Of a stretch of DNA of 64,000 nt, positions 42,711-52,625 are shown piece by piece (positions within the stretch are counted from its first letter, which is position 1; the number at the start of each line of letters is the position of its first letter). The notes under the pieces are model-generated. The model did no database searches. It was not told the DNA's origin and saw only the letters and a list, made by a program, of their open reading frames with translations. The stretch is taken from NCBI GenBank assembly GCA_020637775.1, contig JACKJV010000014.1, positions 1 to 64,000 of the forward strand. The letters are read 5' to 3'. Source of the DNA: Brucellaceae bacterium. Lineage in GTDB: Bacteria > Pseudomonadota > Alphaproteobacteria > Rhizobiales > Rhizobiaceae. The translations under genes were made by a program, and so were the position numbers.

Positions 42711-43490
42711 TCAAAGCAGTTGGCGCAGCGGATTGTCGGCCTCCATCAGGAGCCGGATGGCCAGCACGGTGCAGGTGGCAACGAGTAGCGGCTTGATGAT
42801 GCGCGCGCCGTTCCTCATGGCGAAATGGGCGCCCAGACGGGCGCCGGCAAACTGCATGATGCCCATCACGATGCCGGCCTTCCAGGCAACGACACCAACA
42901 GCGGTGAAGGCGGCAAACCCGCCGATATTGGAGGCGAAGTTCATCACCTTGGTATGGGCCGTGGCCTTGAGAACGCCGTAACCGGCGAGGCCGACATAGG
43001 CCAGCATGAAGAAGGAGCCGGTGCCGGGCCCGAAGACGCCGTCGTAGAAGCCGATCAGCGGTACCGCTGTCAGTGAGAAAAGAAACGGCCCGATGCGTTG
43101 CGCCCGGTCGATGTCGGAGAGCGATGGCTTGAAGGCAAAATAGAGCGCGATGGCGACGAGAAGGATCGGCAGAACGGCCTTGAGTACCGTGTCCGGCAGC
43201 ACCGTGGCGAGCAGGGCGCCGGCCATGGCGCCGAGGCAGGAGGCCAGCGCGGCGGGCAATTGCCTGCGAAGCTGGACGTGACCCTTCGAGGCGTAGGCGA
43301 GCGTTGCAGAGCCGGAGCCGAACAGGCTTTGCAGCTTGTTCGTGCCGAGCGCAACCACGGGATCGAAGCCGGCCAGCAGCAGCGCGGGAACGGTGATCAG
43401 CCCGCCGCCGCCGGCAATGGCGTCGATGAAGCCGGCCAGGAAGGCGGCGAGGGCGAGCAGGGCTGCGATTTCAAGCGAAAGGTCGATCAT
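42711..43490 (-). CDS. TauE/SafE-family permease
   Basis: The 259-residue membrane protein contains AGFIDAIAGGGGLITVPALL near its N-terminus and GFYDGVFGPGTGSFFMLAYV in the middle, the two internal repeats of TauE/SafE transporters. About seven or eight helices are predicted. Relatives export sulfite, sulfoacetate or other organic anions. I chose ATG 43490; the ribosome site is weak. It stands alone, divergent from the TerB gene. Confidence 0.8.
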   Translation of the reverse strand: MIDLSLEIAALLALAAFLAGFIDAIAGGGGLITVPALLLAGFDPVVALGTNKLQSLFGSGSATLAYASKGHVQLRRQLPAALASCLGAMAGALLATVLPDTVLKAVLPILLVAIALYFAFKPSLSDIDRAQRIGPFLFSLTAVPLIGFYDGVFGPGTGSFFMLAYVGLAGYGVLKATAHTKVMNFASNIGGFAAFTAVGVVAWKAGIVMGIMQFAGARLGAHFAMRNGARIIKPLLVATCTVLAIRLLMEADNPLRQLL

Positions 43491-43617
43491 GAGGCATCCA
43501 GGCCGCGAAGTGCAGGCGCGGCGGTTTGCAGCATGGCCGCTGATCTTGCGCAAGCGAAATCAGCCGTTACCATCATCGCTGTGTGCAGGACAACAGGATT
43601 GGGTGGGGAAGAACAGG

Positions 43618-44034
43618 ATGACGCCGAGCATCATAGACAGACTGGTGGCGTTTTTCGAAGGCGACCCGGCGGTTCGCAAGGTGGCGCAGGATCCGTCGGT
43701 CACGGCGGAATTGCTGTTGCTTTTCCGCGTCGCCCTGGCCGACGGGAAGGTGGAACAGGCCGAAATGGACATGCTGAAACGCATCGCCGAGGAGGCCTTT
43801 GGTATCGGTCCGGAGAGCTTTCCCGATGTGGTGCGCTATCTGCACGAATTCGGCTACGAGACAACCGGCAAGCAGGCAGCGGAGGTGTTCCGCTCGATGT
43901 CCTACGAACGCAAGAAGGCGCTGGTGGAGCATATGGAAGCGATTGCGCGCTCCGATCACAGTCTTGACGAGCGGGAGGCCGGCCTGATCCGTCGCACGAT
44001 CGAAAAGCTCAACGAAGCGTCTGGCGGCGCCTGA
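43618..44034 (+). CDS. TerB-family protein
   Basis: The 138-residue helical protein has LLLLFRVALADGKVEQAEMDMLKRI and ARSDHSLDEREAGLIRRTI, the two acidic helix pairs of TerB-like domains, which bind metal. It is cytosolic and preceded by a GTGGGGAA-type site. TerB relatives associate with stress and membrane complexes, and tellurite resistance should not be assumed. It converges on the ABC ATPase gene. Confidence 0.75.
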   Translation: MTPSIIDRLVAFFEGDPAVRKVAQDPSVTAELLLLFRVALADGKVEQAEMDMLKRIAEEAFGIGPESFPDVVRYLHEFGYETTGKQAAEVFRSMSYERKKALVEHMEAIARSDHSLDEREAGLIRRTIEKLNEASGGA

Positions 44035-44038
44035 ACGG

Positions 44039-45685
44039 TCAGGCCATTTGCAGGCGGCGGGCAATGGCACGTTCGAGATCCGGTGCGGCATCAACAAGCG
44101 CCCGCGTTGCTTCATGCCGCGGATTCGACAGGACATCGGCGGTGCGGCCACGTTCGACGATTTCGCCATCATGCATGACCATGACATCGTCGGTAATGGC
44201 ACGGGCGACGGTGAGGTCATGGGTGATGAAGAGATAGGCCAGGCGGAGTTTGTCGTTGAGTTCGGCAAACAGGTCCAGGATCTGGGCACGGATGGAAACG
44301 TCGAGTGCGGATACCGGCTCATCGGCCACGATCAGCGCGGGCCGGGTGATGATGGCGCGGGCGATGGAAATGCGCTGGCGCTGACCGCCTGAGAATTCGT
44401 GCGGATAGCGGTCCATGCTGTCCGGCGGCATATGCACTTCGCGAAGGGCCTCGGCCACCCGGTCGCGGCGCTCGGTCCCGGAGGGCTGGCGATCGAGGAG
44501 ATGGAGCGGTTCGGCGACCAGCCGTTCCACCTTGTGACGCGGATTGAACGAGCCATAAGGATCCTGGAAGACGACCTGCATCTGCCGCCGGAAGGGGCGA
44601 AGGGCCTCGCCTTCCAGATGCGACAGATCCTGACCGGCCAGCCTGATCGCGCCACCGGTGGGATGGTCGAGGGCCAGGATCATGCGCGCCAGCGTGGACT
44701 TGCCGCAGCCTGAACGTCCGACAAGCGCGACCGAATGGCCGGGCTCCATGGCAAAGGAAACATCATTGACGGCGCGGAACGATTCGGGCTTGCGAAACAG
44801 CGACGTGCGCCGGGCCGGATAATCCTTCACGACGTTCTCCACGGCCAGGAGCGGCGGCGCGTCGCGGGTTTTCGACGGCTGTGGCGCGACGGCTTGCCTT
44901 GACGCCGGAACATGCATGGAGGCCTCGGCCAATTGCCGGGTATAAGGGTGGGCCTGGCGCCGCAGCGTATGTGCCGTCTCGCCCTGCTCCATCACCTCGC
45001 CATGGCGCATGACGGTGATGCGGTCGGCCATGTCGGCCACGACAGCAAGGTCGTGGCTGATGAGCAGGAGGCCCATGCGGTTTTCCTCGACCAGATCGCG
45101 CAGCAGGTCGAGGATCTGCGCCTGAAGCACCACGTCCAGCGCCGTGGTCGGTTCGTCGGCGATCAGCAGGCGCGGCTTGAGGGCGCAGGCAATGGCGATG
45201 ACGACACGCTGGCGCTGCCCTCCCGACAGTTCATGCGGAAAGCGCGACAGCGGAAACTTCGCTTGAGGCAGGCCGACCCTGTCGAGGATGGCGGCGGCGC
45301 GCGACTCTGCCTCGGCGCGGGAGCAGCGTGTGTGCCAGCGGATACCCTCGGCAACCTGTTCGCCAATGGTCTTGACCGGGTTGAGCGCCGTCATCGGTTC
45401 CTGGAAGACCATGCCGATATCGTCGCCGCGCAAGGCGCACATCTCGCTCTCGGTGCGCGTCAGCAAATCCTGCCCGTCAAAGAGAATGCGGCCGGAGGTT
45501 CGCGCGGCATGCGGCAGAAGCTGCATGATGGCGAGCGCCGTCATGGATTTGCCCGAACCGGACTCGCCGACAAGGCCCAGCACCTCGCCCTTGCCGACAT
45601 GCATGTCGACATGCGTGAGGATCGGCGTTTCGCCGATGAAGAGCGACAGGTTCTCAACATGCAAAAGGTTGTCCGCCACCGACAT
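44039..45685 (-). CDS. Peptide ABC transporter, fused dual ATPase (DppD-DppF type)
   Basis: The 548-residue protein contains two complete ABC domains. The first has [17 protein letters not shown] and [12 protein letters not shown]; the second has [21 protein letters not shown] and [12 protein letters not shown]. These fusions energise oligopeptide/nickel/opine permeases. Its ATG overlaps the permease stop by one base (TGATG). It is the last gene of the operon and converges on TerB. Confidence 0.92.
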   Translation of the reverse strand: MSVADNLLHVENLSLFIGETPILTHVDMHVGKGEVLGLVGESGSGKSMTALAIMQLLPHAARTSGRILFDGQDLLTRTESEMCALRGDDIGMVFQEPMTALNPVKTIGEQVAEGIRWHTRCSRAEAESRAAAILDRVGLPQAKFPLSRFPHELSGGQRQRVVIAIACALKPRLLIADEPTTALDVVLQAQILDLLRDLVEENRMGLLLISHDLAVVADMADRITVMRHGEVMEQGETAHTLRRQAHPYTRQLAEASMHVPASRQAVAPQPSKTRDAPPLLAVENVVKDYPARRTSLFRKPESFRAVNDVSFAMEPGHSVALVGRSGCGKSTLARMILALDHPTGGAIRLAGQDLSHLEGEALRPFRRQMQVVFQDPYGSFNPRHKVERLVAEPLHLLDRQPSGTERRDRVAEALREVHMPPDSMDRYPHEFSGGQRQRISIARAIITRPALIVADEPVSALDVSIRAQILDLFAELNDKLRLAYLFITHDLTVARAITDDVMVMHDGEIVERGRTADVLSNPRHEATRALVDAAPDLERAIARRLQMA

Positions 45686-46557
45686 CAGCGCTCCCGCCGC
45701 GTCTTGGGGTCGAGCAGGTCGCGCAGGCCATCGCCCAGCAGATTGAGTCCCAGTACCGTGATGACTATGGCCAGGCCCGGAAAGATCGCCATGTGCGGGG
45801 CGACGATCATGCGCGTCTGTGCCTCGAACAGCATGCGTCCCCAGCTTGGCATGGGCGGTTGCGCACCAAAGCCGACATAGGAAAGGCCGGCCTCGGCAAG
45901 GATGCCGAGCGCGAACTGGATCGTGCCCTGCACCAGCAGGATGGAAGCGATGTTGGGCAGGATGTGCTCGATGGTGATCTGGGTCGCGTTCTTGCCGGAG
46001 GCGCGCGCGGCGAGGATGTATTCGCGTGGCCAGATGGACAGTGCGCCGGCGCGGGCGACCCGGGCGAAGACCGGGATGTTGAAAATGCCGATGGCGATGA
46101 TGGCATTGATGGCGCCGGGGCCGAAAATGGCCGTGATCATGACCGCCGACAGCAGGGCGGGGAAGGCGAAGACCACATCGTTGAAGCGCATCAGCGCCTC
46201 GTCGACCCACCCGCGCCGCGCGGCAGCCCAGCAGCCGAGCGGCACGCCCACACCCATGCCGATGGCCACGGCGACGAAGGCGACGGCAATGGAATTGCGG
46301 CTGCCGACCATGATCATGGAGAAGATGTCGCGGCCGAAATGATCCGTGCCAAAGAGGTGCTCTCCGCCCGGCGGTGCCATGCGGTTCGTCACCGGCAGAT
46401 CGGTCACGTCATAGGGGGTCCAGACGAAGGAAACGAGCGCCATCAGGGCGATCAGAGCGGTGATGACGAGGCCGAGCAGGAATGACCGGTTGGCGAGCGC
46501 CTTTGCGGCAAAGGCGCGCCAGGATTCGGTTTCGTCCATCGGGGCGGTTGTGGTCAT
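45685..46557 (-). CDS. Peptide ABC transporter permease (DppC type)
   Basis: The 290-residue permease has an N-terminal OppC-type segment, about five further helices, and the EYILAARASGKNATQITIEHILPN coupling loop that contacts the ATPase. LFGTDHFGRDIFSM is typical of DppC/OppC proteins. Start and stop both overlap neighbours by one base (TGATG), showing tight coupling. Confidence 0.9.
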   Translation of the reverse strand: MTTTAPMDETESWRAFAAKALANRSFLLGLVITALIALMALVSFVWTPYDVTDLPVTNRMAPPGGEHLFGTDHFGRDIFSMIMVGSRNSIAVAFVAVAIGMGVGVPLGCWAAARRGWVDEALMRFNDVVFAFPALLSAVMITAIFGPGAINAIIAIGIFNIPVFARVARAGALSIWPREYILAARASGKNATQITIEHILPNIASILLVQGTIQFALGILAEAGLSYVGFGAQPPMPSWGRMLFEAQTRMIVAPHMAIFPGLAIVITVLGLNLLGDGLRDLLDPKTRRER

Positions 46558-47501
46558 CAGCGCGCCCTCAGGCGTGGATCGACCACGGCATAGGACAGAT
46601 CCACGAGGACATTGACCACGATGACCGAGGCGACGAGCAGCATGATGACGCTTTCGACAACGATGAGATCGCGTTGCGTGATGGCCTGGAACAGCAGGCG
46701 GCCGAGGCCGGGCAGGTAGAACACGTTCTCGATGATGATGGTGCCGGCGAGCAGGAATGCGAATTGCAGGCCCATGATGGTCAGCACCGGAATGAGCGCG
46801 TTGCGCAGGGCATGGCGCCAAAGCACCCGGGGGCGGGGCAGGCCCTTGGCACGGGCCGTGCGGATGTAGTCCTCGCCAAGAACCTCGATCAGGGCCGAGC
46901 GCGTGACGCGCGCCAGAATGGCCGCCTGTGGCAGGGCCAGCGCGATCGCCGGCAGAAGCAGGGCCTTGATGCCAGTCCATATGCCGTTGCCCCAGCCCGG
47001 AAACCCGCCGGCGGGCACGAGGCGCAGCCAGACGGCGAAAACGTAGACCAGCAGAAGGGCCAGCCAGAAATTCGGGATTGCAACGCCCACCTGGGCAAAG
47101 CCCATGGTCGCCGTATCGGCCGCGCGGCCGCGCCGGGCGGCGGCAAACAGGCCGGCGGGAATGGCGATGGCCGTCGAAAGCGCCAGGGCAAGAACCGCGA
47201 GCGGCAGGGAGACGACCATGCGTTCAGTCACGAGATCGATCACCGGCACCGAATAGGTGAGCGAGCGGCCGAAATCGCCGGTTGCGAAATCCGCCAGCCA
47301 GGAGACGTAACGTGTCAGCAGCGGCTGGTTGAGCCCCATCTGTTCGCGCAGCGCCTGCACGGCATCTTCGGTCGCATTCATGCCAAGCATGAGGCGGGCC
47401 GGATCGCCCGGCACGACTTCAAGCACCGCGAACACCACGACGGATGCAAACAGCAGCGTCAGAATGCCTATGAAAAGGCGTTTGAGCAGATAGGCGGTCA
47501 A
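46557..47501 (-). CDS. Peptide ABC transporter permease (DppB type)
   Basis: The 314-residue permease starts TAYLLKRLFIGILTLLFASVVVF and has VVPGDPARLMLG and the EDYIRTARAKGLPRPRVLWRHALRN ATPase-contact loop, all hallmarks of DppB/OppB. It forms a heterodimer with the DppC-type permease encoded next. The 88-base gap before it separates it from the binding-protein gene. Confidence 0.92.
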   Translation of the reverse strand: MTAYLLKRLFIGILTLLFASVVVFAVLEVVPGDPARLMLGMNATEDAVQALREQMGLNQPLLTRYVSWLADFATGDFGRSLTYSVPVIDLVTERMVVSLPLAVLALALSTAIAIPAGLFAAARRGRAADTATMGFAQVGVAIPNFWLALLLVYVFAVWLRLVPAGGFPGWGNGIWTGIKALLLPAIALALPQAAILARVTRSALIEVLGEDYIRTARAKGLPRPRVLWRHALRNALIPVLTIMGLQFAFLLAGTIIIENVFYLPGLGRLLFQAITQRDLIVVESVIMLLVASVIVVNVLVDLSYAVVDPRLRAR

Positions 47502-47589
47502 TGGCCCTTACCCTTGCCCTCGGGCAGGCTGGACGTTTCAGGCAGGAGGCGGCCGCCGCAAGTCGCGGCAGCCGTCAATGCACGGACGG

Positions 47590-49074
47590 TCAATCCGTCC
47601 ACTTCACCTTGGTCAGGTCGTTGGCCTGGATGGGCGAATTTTCCCAGAGGCCTTCCACCTTGGCATCCCAGACGCCGATTTTCGGCAGTTCGAACAGGAA
47701 GCCGTTGACCGCATCCTCGGCAAGGATCGTCTGGGCCGACTTGAGCAGTTCGGAACGCTTCGCCGGATCGGCGGTGACGTCCAGTTCGGCCATGACCTTC
47801 TTGAATTCCGGGTTGTCGTAGTTGAAGTAGTAGTCGTCGCGGGCATAGATGCCGATGTCGTTGGGCTCGGTATGCGACACGATGGTCAGGTCGTAGTCCT
47901 TGCCCTTGAAGACCTGTTCGAGCCATTGCGCCCATTCCACGGGAATGATTTCCAGCTCGATGCCGACTTCCTTGAGCTGCGAGGCTATGATCTGGCCGCC
48001 ATCACGCGCATAGGCCGGCGGCGGCAGCTTGATCGTCGCCTTGAAGCCGTTTTCGAGGCCGGCTTCCTTGAGCAGTTCCTTCGCCTTGGCGATGTCGTGC
48101 GGGTACATGCCGGTCAGGTCGACGTAGTCCTTGTTGGCGGGCGAGAAGTGGGTGCCGATCGGCACGCCATTGCCGCCGGCCGAAGCGCCTTCGATGATCG
48201 CCTGGCGGTCCAGCGCATGGGCGATCGCCTGGCGGACCTTCAGGTTGTCGAAGGGCGGCTTCTTGTTGTTGGTGGACAGGATGGTCTCGCCCTCGGTGGC
48301 GCCGATGACCACGGCAAAGCGCGGATCGGCCTGCACCTGGGGCAGGGCATCGCCGGCCGGGAACTGCGGGAAGGCCTGGACGTCGCCCGACAGGAGCGCG
48401 GGCACGGCGGCGGCGGCATCGGGCACGATGCGGAACTCCGCCTTTTCAAGCGATACCGGCTCGCCCCAGTAGTCCGGGTTCTTCACGATGGTGATCGATG
48501 AGCCCTTGGCCCAGTTGCCGAACCTGAACGGCCCGGTTCCGACCGGGTTTTCCTTGTTCGTTTCCGCCGACTCCGGCGCCACGATCACGGCGTCGCCCCA
48601 GCCCATGTTGTAGAGGAAGGCGCCCTGCGGCTGCTTGAGCGTGACCTTGACGGTCGAGGGGTCCACGACTTCGACGGAGTCGATGGCGGAAAACAGGCCC
48701 TTCTGGGCGTTGGTCGAATCTTCGGCGCGCGCGCGGTCGAGCGAGAACTTCACGTCCTCGGCGTCGAATTCGGAGCCGTCGTGGAATTTCACGCCGTTGC
48801 GCAGCTTGAACGTATAGGTCTTGCCATCTTCCGAGATGTCCCAGTTTTCGGCGAGGCCAGGCATGACCTGGCCGTCCGGGCCGATGCGGGTCAGGCCCTC
48901 GAAGACATTGGCGTAGACCACCTCATCGACAGCGGCGGCGGCCGATGCGGTCGGATCGAGATGCGGCGGTTCCAGCACGATGCCGAGCACGAGATCGCTG
49001 CGCGCAGCGAAGGCGGTGACGCCCGAGGCGAGCACGAGCATGCCCGCCGCCAGGATTGATTTCATGTTTCTCAT
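47590..49074 (-). CDS. Peptide ABC transporter substrate-binding protein (family 5)
   Basis: The 494-residue protein has a signal peptide (KSILAAGMLVLASGVTAFAA). DLVLGIVLEPPHLDPT, GLAENWDISEDGKTYTFKLR and FHDGSEFDAEDVKFSLDRA are the family 5 extracellular solute-binding blocks of DppA/OppA. It captures peptides or similar amides in the periplasm. I chose ATG 49074 because GAGG lies just upstream; 49065 is a weaker alternative. Confidence 0.9.
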   Translation of the reverse strand: MRNMKSILAAGMLVLASGVTAFAARSDLVLGIVLEPPHLDPTASAAAAVDEVVYANVFEGLTRIGPDGQVMPGLAENWDISEDGKTYTFKLRNGVKFHDGSEFDAEDVKFSLDRARAEDSTNAQKGLFSAIDSVEVVDPSTVKVTLKQPQGAFLYNMGWGDAVIVAPESAETNKENPVGTGPFRFGNWAKGSSITIVKNPDYWGEPVSLEKAEFRIVPDAAAAVPALLSGDVQAFPQFPAGDALPQVQADPRFAVVIGATEGETILSTNNKKPPFDNLKVRQAIAHALDRQAIIEGASAGGNGVPIGTHFSPANKDYVDLTGMYPHDIAKAKELLKEAGLENGFKATIKLPPPAYARDGGQIIASQLKEVGIELEIIPVEWAQWLEQVFKGKDYDLTIVSHTEPNDIGIYARDDYYFNYDNPEFKKVMAELDVTADPAKRSELLKSAQTILAEDAVNGFLFELPKIGVWDAKVEGLWENSPIQANDLTKVKWTD

Positions 49075-49178
49075 CGAAGACCTCACCTGTTTCCCCATCT
49101 TGTTATCTGGACCGCCACAGCGGCCTTGGCGCGAAGTAAATCAGCAATATCGAAGCTTGTCAGCAGGATTTGCCGCGT

Positions 49179-50477
49179 TCACTCCGATTCAGCGGACTGG
49201 TTGGCGAAAAGCAGACGCGCCAGGCCAAGTGCCATGACGGTTGCGGATTCGACCATGTCGTCAATGCCCACCCATTCGTCCGGCTTGTGCGCCAGATCCA
49301 GGATGCCCGGGCCATAGGCGATGGCGTCGTGCAGATGGCCGATGCGGGCCATGTGCTTCTGGTCGTAGGTGCCCGGTGAAATGACGTAGTCGGGATCCTT
49401 CCCGAAGACATCGCGCACGGCCTGTGTCACGGCTTGCACCACGGGCGCATCCTTCTCCGTCATCAGCGGCAGGACTTCCATGACGTCGCGAATGGAAAAG
49501 TCGAACTTCGGCCGTTCGCGCTTCAGCCGCTCCAGAATGGCGACGACCTCGCGTTTGACCTCGGCGATGTCCTCTTCCAGCAGGAAGCGGCGGTCGATGG
49601 TCAGGCGGCAACTGTCGGGCACATTGGGCGAGGGCAGGCCGGAATAGTCGTCCGTCTGGCCACCATGGATCGAATTGATGTTCATGGTGGAGCGGCGCGC
49701 GCCTTCGGGCACCACCGGCATGCGGGTCTGCTTGCGGTCAAGCACCGGGAAAAGGTCGTCCTCGAAAGCAGACAGGACAGCACCCATGTGGCGCACGGCG
49801 CAATCGCCCAGAAATGGCATCGAACCGTGGGCGATCTCGCCTTTTGTCTCGATCTCCGCCCACCATACGCCGCGATGGCCGAGGCAGATGCGATCCTTGT
49901 TCAGCGGTTCGGGAATGATGACATGGTCGACGCGCGGACGGGAGAAATAGCCCTTTTGCGCCAGGTAGGCGACGCCGCCGAAACCGCCGGATTCCTCGTC
50001 CACCGTGCCGGAAATCTCAATGGCGCCGGGATATTCCGGAAACAATGCCAGAAAGGCATCGACGGCTATGATGGACGCCGCAAGGCCGCCCTTCATGTCA
50101 CAGGCGCCCCGGCCATAGACCCGGCCATCCTTTACCACCCCCTCGAAGGGATCGACCGTCCATCCGTGGCCGGCCTCAACCACGTCGATGTGGGAATTGA
50201 AGTGGACGACGGGGCCAGGACGACCGCCCTCCCGGCGGGCCACCACATTGACGCGCGGATAGGCATCGCTGTCGCCCGGTGTGCCTGCGCCGCGAATGTA
50301 TTCGATGGCAAAGCCCCGGGCTGCCATTTGCGCCCCGACGAATTCGGCGCAGGGCCGGTAAGCCTCGCCGGGCGGGTTGACCGTGGGAAAGCGGATGAGG
50401 TCGCGGGTCAGCGCGACCAGTTCATCGCGGCGGTTTTCGATTTCGGCTGCAAGCCGTGTTTTCAGCGGTTCTGTCAT
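49179..50477 (-). CDS. M20 family deacylase/peptidase (ArgE/DapE-like)
   Basis: The 432-residue metalloprotein shows M20 motifs: HFNSHIDVVEAG, YGRGACDMKGG (bridging aspartate), VDEESGG with the catalytic glutamate, and a later metal-binding histidine. Relatives hydrolyse N-acyl amino acids or dipeptides. Its gene precedes the peptide transporter operon on the same strand by 104 bases, so it may process the transported compound in the cytosol. Confidence 0.85.
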   Translation of the reverse strand: MTEPLKTRLAAEIENRRDELVALTRDLIRFPTVNPPGEAYRPCAEFVGAQMAARGFAIEYIRGAGTPGDSDAYPRVNVVARREGGRPGPVVHFNSHIDVVEAGHGWTVDPFEGVVKDGRVYGRGACDMKGGLAASIIAVDAFLALFPEYPGAIEISGTVDEESGGFGGVAYLAQKGYFSRPRVDHVIIPEPLNKDRICLGHRGVWWAEIETKGEIAHGSMPFLGDCAVRHMGAVLSAFEDDLFPVLDRKQTRMPVVPEGARRSTMNINSIHGGQTDDYSGLPSPNVPDSCRLTIDRRFLLEEDIAEVKREVVAILERLKRERPKFDFSIRDVMEVLPLMTEKDAPVVQAVTQAVRDVFGKDPDYVISPGTYDQKHMARIGHLHDAIAYGPGILDLAHKPDEWVGIDDMVESATVMALGLARLLFANQSAESE

Positions 50478-50626
50478 GGCGCGATTTGAATGCCAGAATC
50501 GCGTTTTGGCAAGCCGCAGAAATCCGAAGCGCGCACGGTCGCCCTTGCCGCCGGCATCGGCCCGTCCCGGCATCGCCGGTAACCATGAAGACAATTCACA
50601 TTGACGTGTAATGAAGATCACAGGAA

Positions 50627-50642
50627 ATTACCGTACTGTAAT
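50627..50642. promoter_or_regulatory. Short dyad upstream of the L,D-transpeptidase gene
   Basis: ATTAC (50627-50631) and GTAAT (50638-50642) form an inverted repeat with a 6-base spacer, 38 bases before the start codon. A TTGACG sequence at 50601-50606 could be a -35 element. The site is speculative. Confidence 0.3.
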
Positions 50643-50680
50643 CTAGGGTGACGGCGTCATAAGGTGAGAGGGTAGGTTTC

Positions 50681-51112
50681 ATGCGTAAATTCATCACGAT
50701 GGTTTCAGCGGCAATCATGCTGGTCATGGGCGGAACGGCTGCTTCTTTTGCGGCAAGCCTGGTGGCGCATATCGATGTCTCGGCACAGACGATGACGGTC
50801 AAGAAGCACGGGCGCGTGGTGGGGCGCTGGAAGGTCTCCACGGCGCGTCGCGGCTACTACACGCCGCGCGGCACATACAGGCCGACCCGCATGCACAAGA
50901 TGTGGTATTCGCGTAAATACGACATGTCGCCAATGCCGCATTCGATCTTCTTTCGCGGCGGTTATGCCATCCATGGCACCGGCGCGGTGAAGAATCTCGG
51001 CCGTCCTGCTTCGCATGGATGCGTGCGGCTGGCGCCCAAGAATGCCGCGCAGCTTTATCAGATGGCGCGCGAAGTGGGGCCGCGTAACGTGCGGATCGTC
51101 ATCACCAATTGA
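50681..51112 (+). CDS. L,D-transpeptidase (YkuD)
   Basis: The 143-residue protein has a signal peptide (residues 1-25) and a YkuD catalytic domain. The SHGCVR motif is at residues 111-116 (nucleophile Cys114) and the upstream histidine is in YAIHGTG. It should form 3-3 peptidoglycan cross-links or attach proteins to peptidoglycan in the periplasm. It is short, having the catalytic domain alone with no LysM or wall-binding module. It stands alone, divergent from the M20 gene. Confidence 0.88.
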   Translation: MRKFITMVSAAIMLVMGGTAASFAASLVAHIDVSAQTMTVKKHGRVVGRWKVSTARRGYYTPRGTYRPTRMHKMWYSRKYDMSPMPHSIFFRGGYAIHGTGAVKNLGRPASHGCVRLAPKNAAQLYQMAREVGPRNVRIVITN

Positions 51113-51228
51113 CCTTTCGGAAATCCGGCCTGCAATCCGGCCGGCATCGCGTTTGGTGGCGTGACCGGTCCGCGTGCGCATGTGCCGCGGGGTCGAACCG
51201 GGGGTGACCGGACTGTTCCGGTTCCCGC

Positions 51229-52611
51229 TCAGGCCATGCCCGGCATTGCCGGTTCCAGTTTCGATGTGCGGATCCGGTCGTCGTCCTCGAGATAGGAGCC
51301 GACCCGGAATTCGTAGATGACGAGCGGTTCGGGCCCGGTGTTGCGCAGGGCGTGTACCGCGCCCGGCGGAATGGTCAGATGGTCGCCGGGCCCCATGTTC
51401 TCGACCCGGCGGTCGACTTTTGCGATCGCTGCGCCCGAACTTACCGACCAGGTTTCGGTGCGGCGGAAATGGCATTCCGGCTGAAGCGACATTCCAGGCG
51501 AGACTTCAAGCCGCAGGATCTTGATCCCGTATTCCTCCTCGACAAGCTGTTCGTTTCCCCATGCGCGCAGGAACGAGCCCGGTGAACGGGGTGCGTCGCT
51601 GAGGCCGGGCCTGGGAAAGAAGCGGGCCGCCGCCGCCTCGTGGCCCGTCGCGCAAATGAATATGCCGGCGCCGCCCTGGATGACGCGGTGGGGCGGCAAA
51701 CCGGAGACCCCGACGTGGATGGGGCGCAGCGTTTCGTCGGCGGCGGGTTCGATATCCGCCCATCCGCGCAACGTCCTGATCTGCTCGCCGGCAGCGTTGA
51801 GAACGATGTCCTGCGGCCGTACCCCGACCAGATCGGTGACGCTGTGGCTGGCCACAAGCGACAGGAAGCCGGGATGGGGGCGGATGATGGCGCCGTTGCG
51901 ATCCGCGTGCTGCAAGGCGCTGACCGCCGATTTGAGCAGCATGGGCGCGGCCTCCCGAAGCGCGTCGGAAAAGCCGTGGCTGTGACACAGGACCGGGCCG
52001 GTCGGCACATGAAGATCGTTGGCCGCCAGCGCTGTCTCGCGCGCCTCCTTCTCTTCGGGGGGGAGGATGACTTGCGCATGGTGCAGACGCCCGCCGATGA
52101 GAGCACCCCGGACATAGGCCGGCGCCGTGTCGTCCTGGCGGGCATGGCGGGTGAAGATCATGGCCTGCTTGCCGGATGGAAAGGTCGCGGCGGCCTGCGC
52201 CAGGATATCGGCGGGCGAGCCGCCGCTGTCGACGTGCAGGCTGGCCGGCAGGAAAATAGCGCAGGAGCGCCGGCGGCGGGCCGCGATCTCCAGCATAGCC
52301 AGCGCGGCGGCGGTGCCGTTGCGGGTGTCGGAGGGCACGACAAGCACCAGAAGACCGCGCTCGCGCCAGCAGGCGGTCTGTTCCGTTGCAGCGCGCAGGG
52401 CCAGTTCACCGACAATCAGTATGGGCGGCGCGAAACGCGGGTCATCGAGCAGTTGTTCCAGCAATTTTTCCACCGGCGACTGTGCCGCGCCGGAGCGCCG
52501 GAAGCACCAGGGGCGTTCCGGCGTGGAGCGCGGCCAGAAGCCCGGAAGGGGATTGGAGGCGATGATCACCGGCACCGGCTTGGCCGCAGCTTCCGCGATT
52601 GTTTCGAGCAT
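51229..52611 (-). CDS. Degenerate mannose-1-phosphate guanylyltransferase/phosphomannose isomerase-like protein
   Basis: The 460-residue protein follows the ManC/AlgA order: nucleotidyltransferase domain, linker, then a cupin. The key motifs are altered. The nucleotide loop reads NPLPGFWPRSTPERPWCF, lacking the usual GGxGTRLWP and the lysine of PKQF. The ADH-type loop is LPASLHVDSGG. The cupin HHH metal site is CHF (LQPECHFRRTETW). I infer an inactive enzyme kept as a binding or regulatory protein, or one with a changed substrate. I chose ATG 52611 with TGGAG upstream. A dyad shared with two other loci lies just upstream. Confidence 0.65.
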   Translation of the reverse strand: MLETIAEAAAKPVPVIIASNPLPGFWPRSTPERPWCFRRSGAAQSPVEKLLEQLLDDPRFAPPILIVGELALRAATEQTACWRERGLLVLVVPSDTRNGTAAALAMLEIAARRRRSCAIFLPASLHVDSGGSPADILAQAAATFPSGKQAMIFTRHARQDDTAPAYVRGALIGGRLHHAQVILPPEEKEARETALAANDLHVPTGPVLCHSHGFSDALREAAPMLLKSAVSALQHADRNGAIIRPHPGFLSLVASHSVTDLVGVRPQDIVLNAAGEQIRTLRGWADIEPAADETLRPIHVGVSGLPPHRVIQGGAGIFICATGHEAAAARFFPRPGLSDAPRSPGSFLRAWGNEQLVEEEYGIKILRLEVSPGMSLQPECHFRRTETWSVSSGAAIAKVDRRVENMGPGDHLTIPPGAVHALRNTGPEPLVIYEFRVGSYLEDDDRIRTSKLEPAMPGMA

Positions 52612-52625
52612 TATAGGCACTCCAG

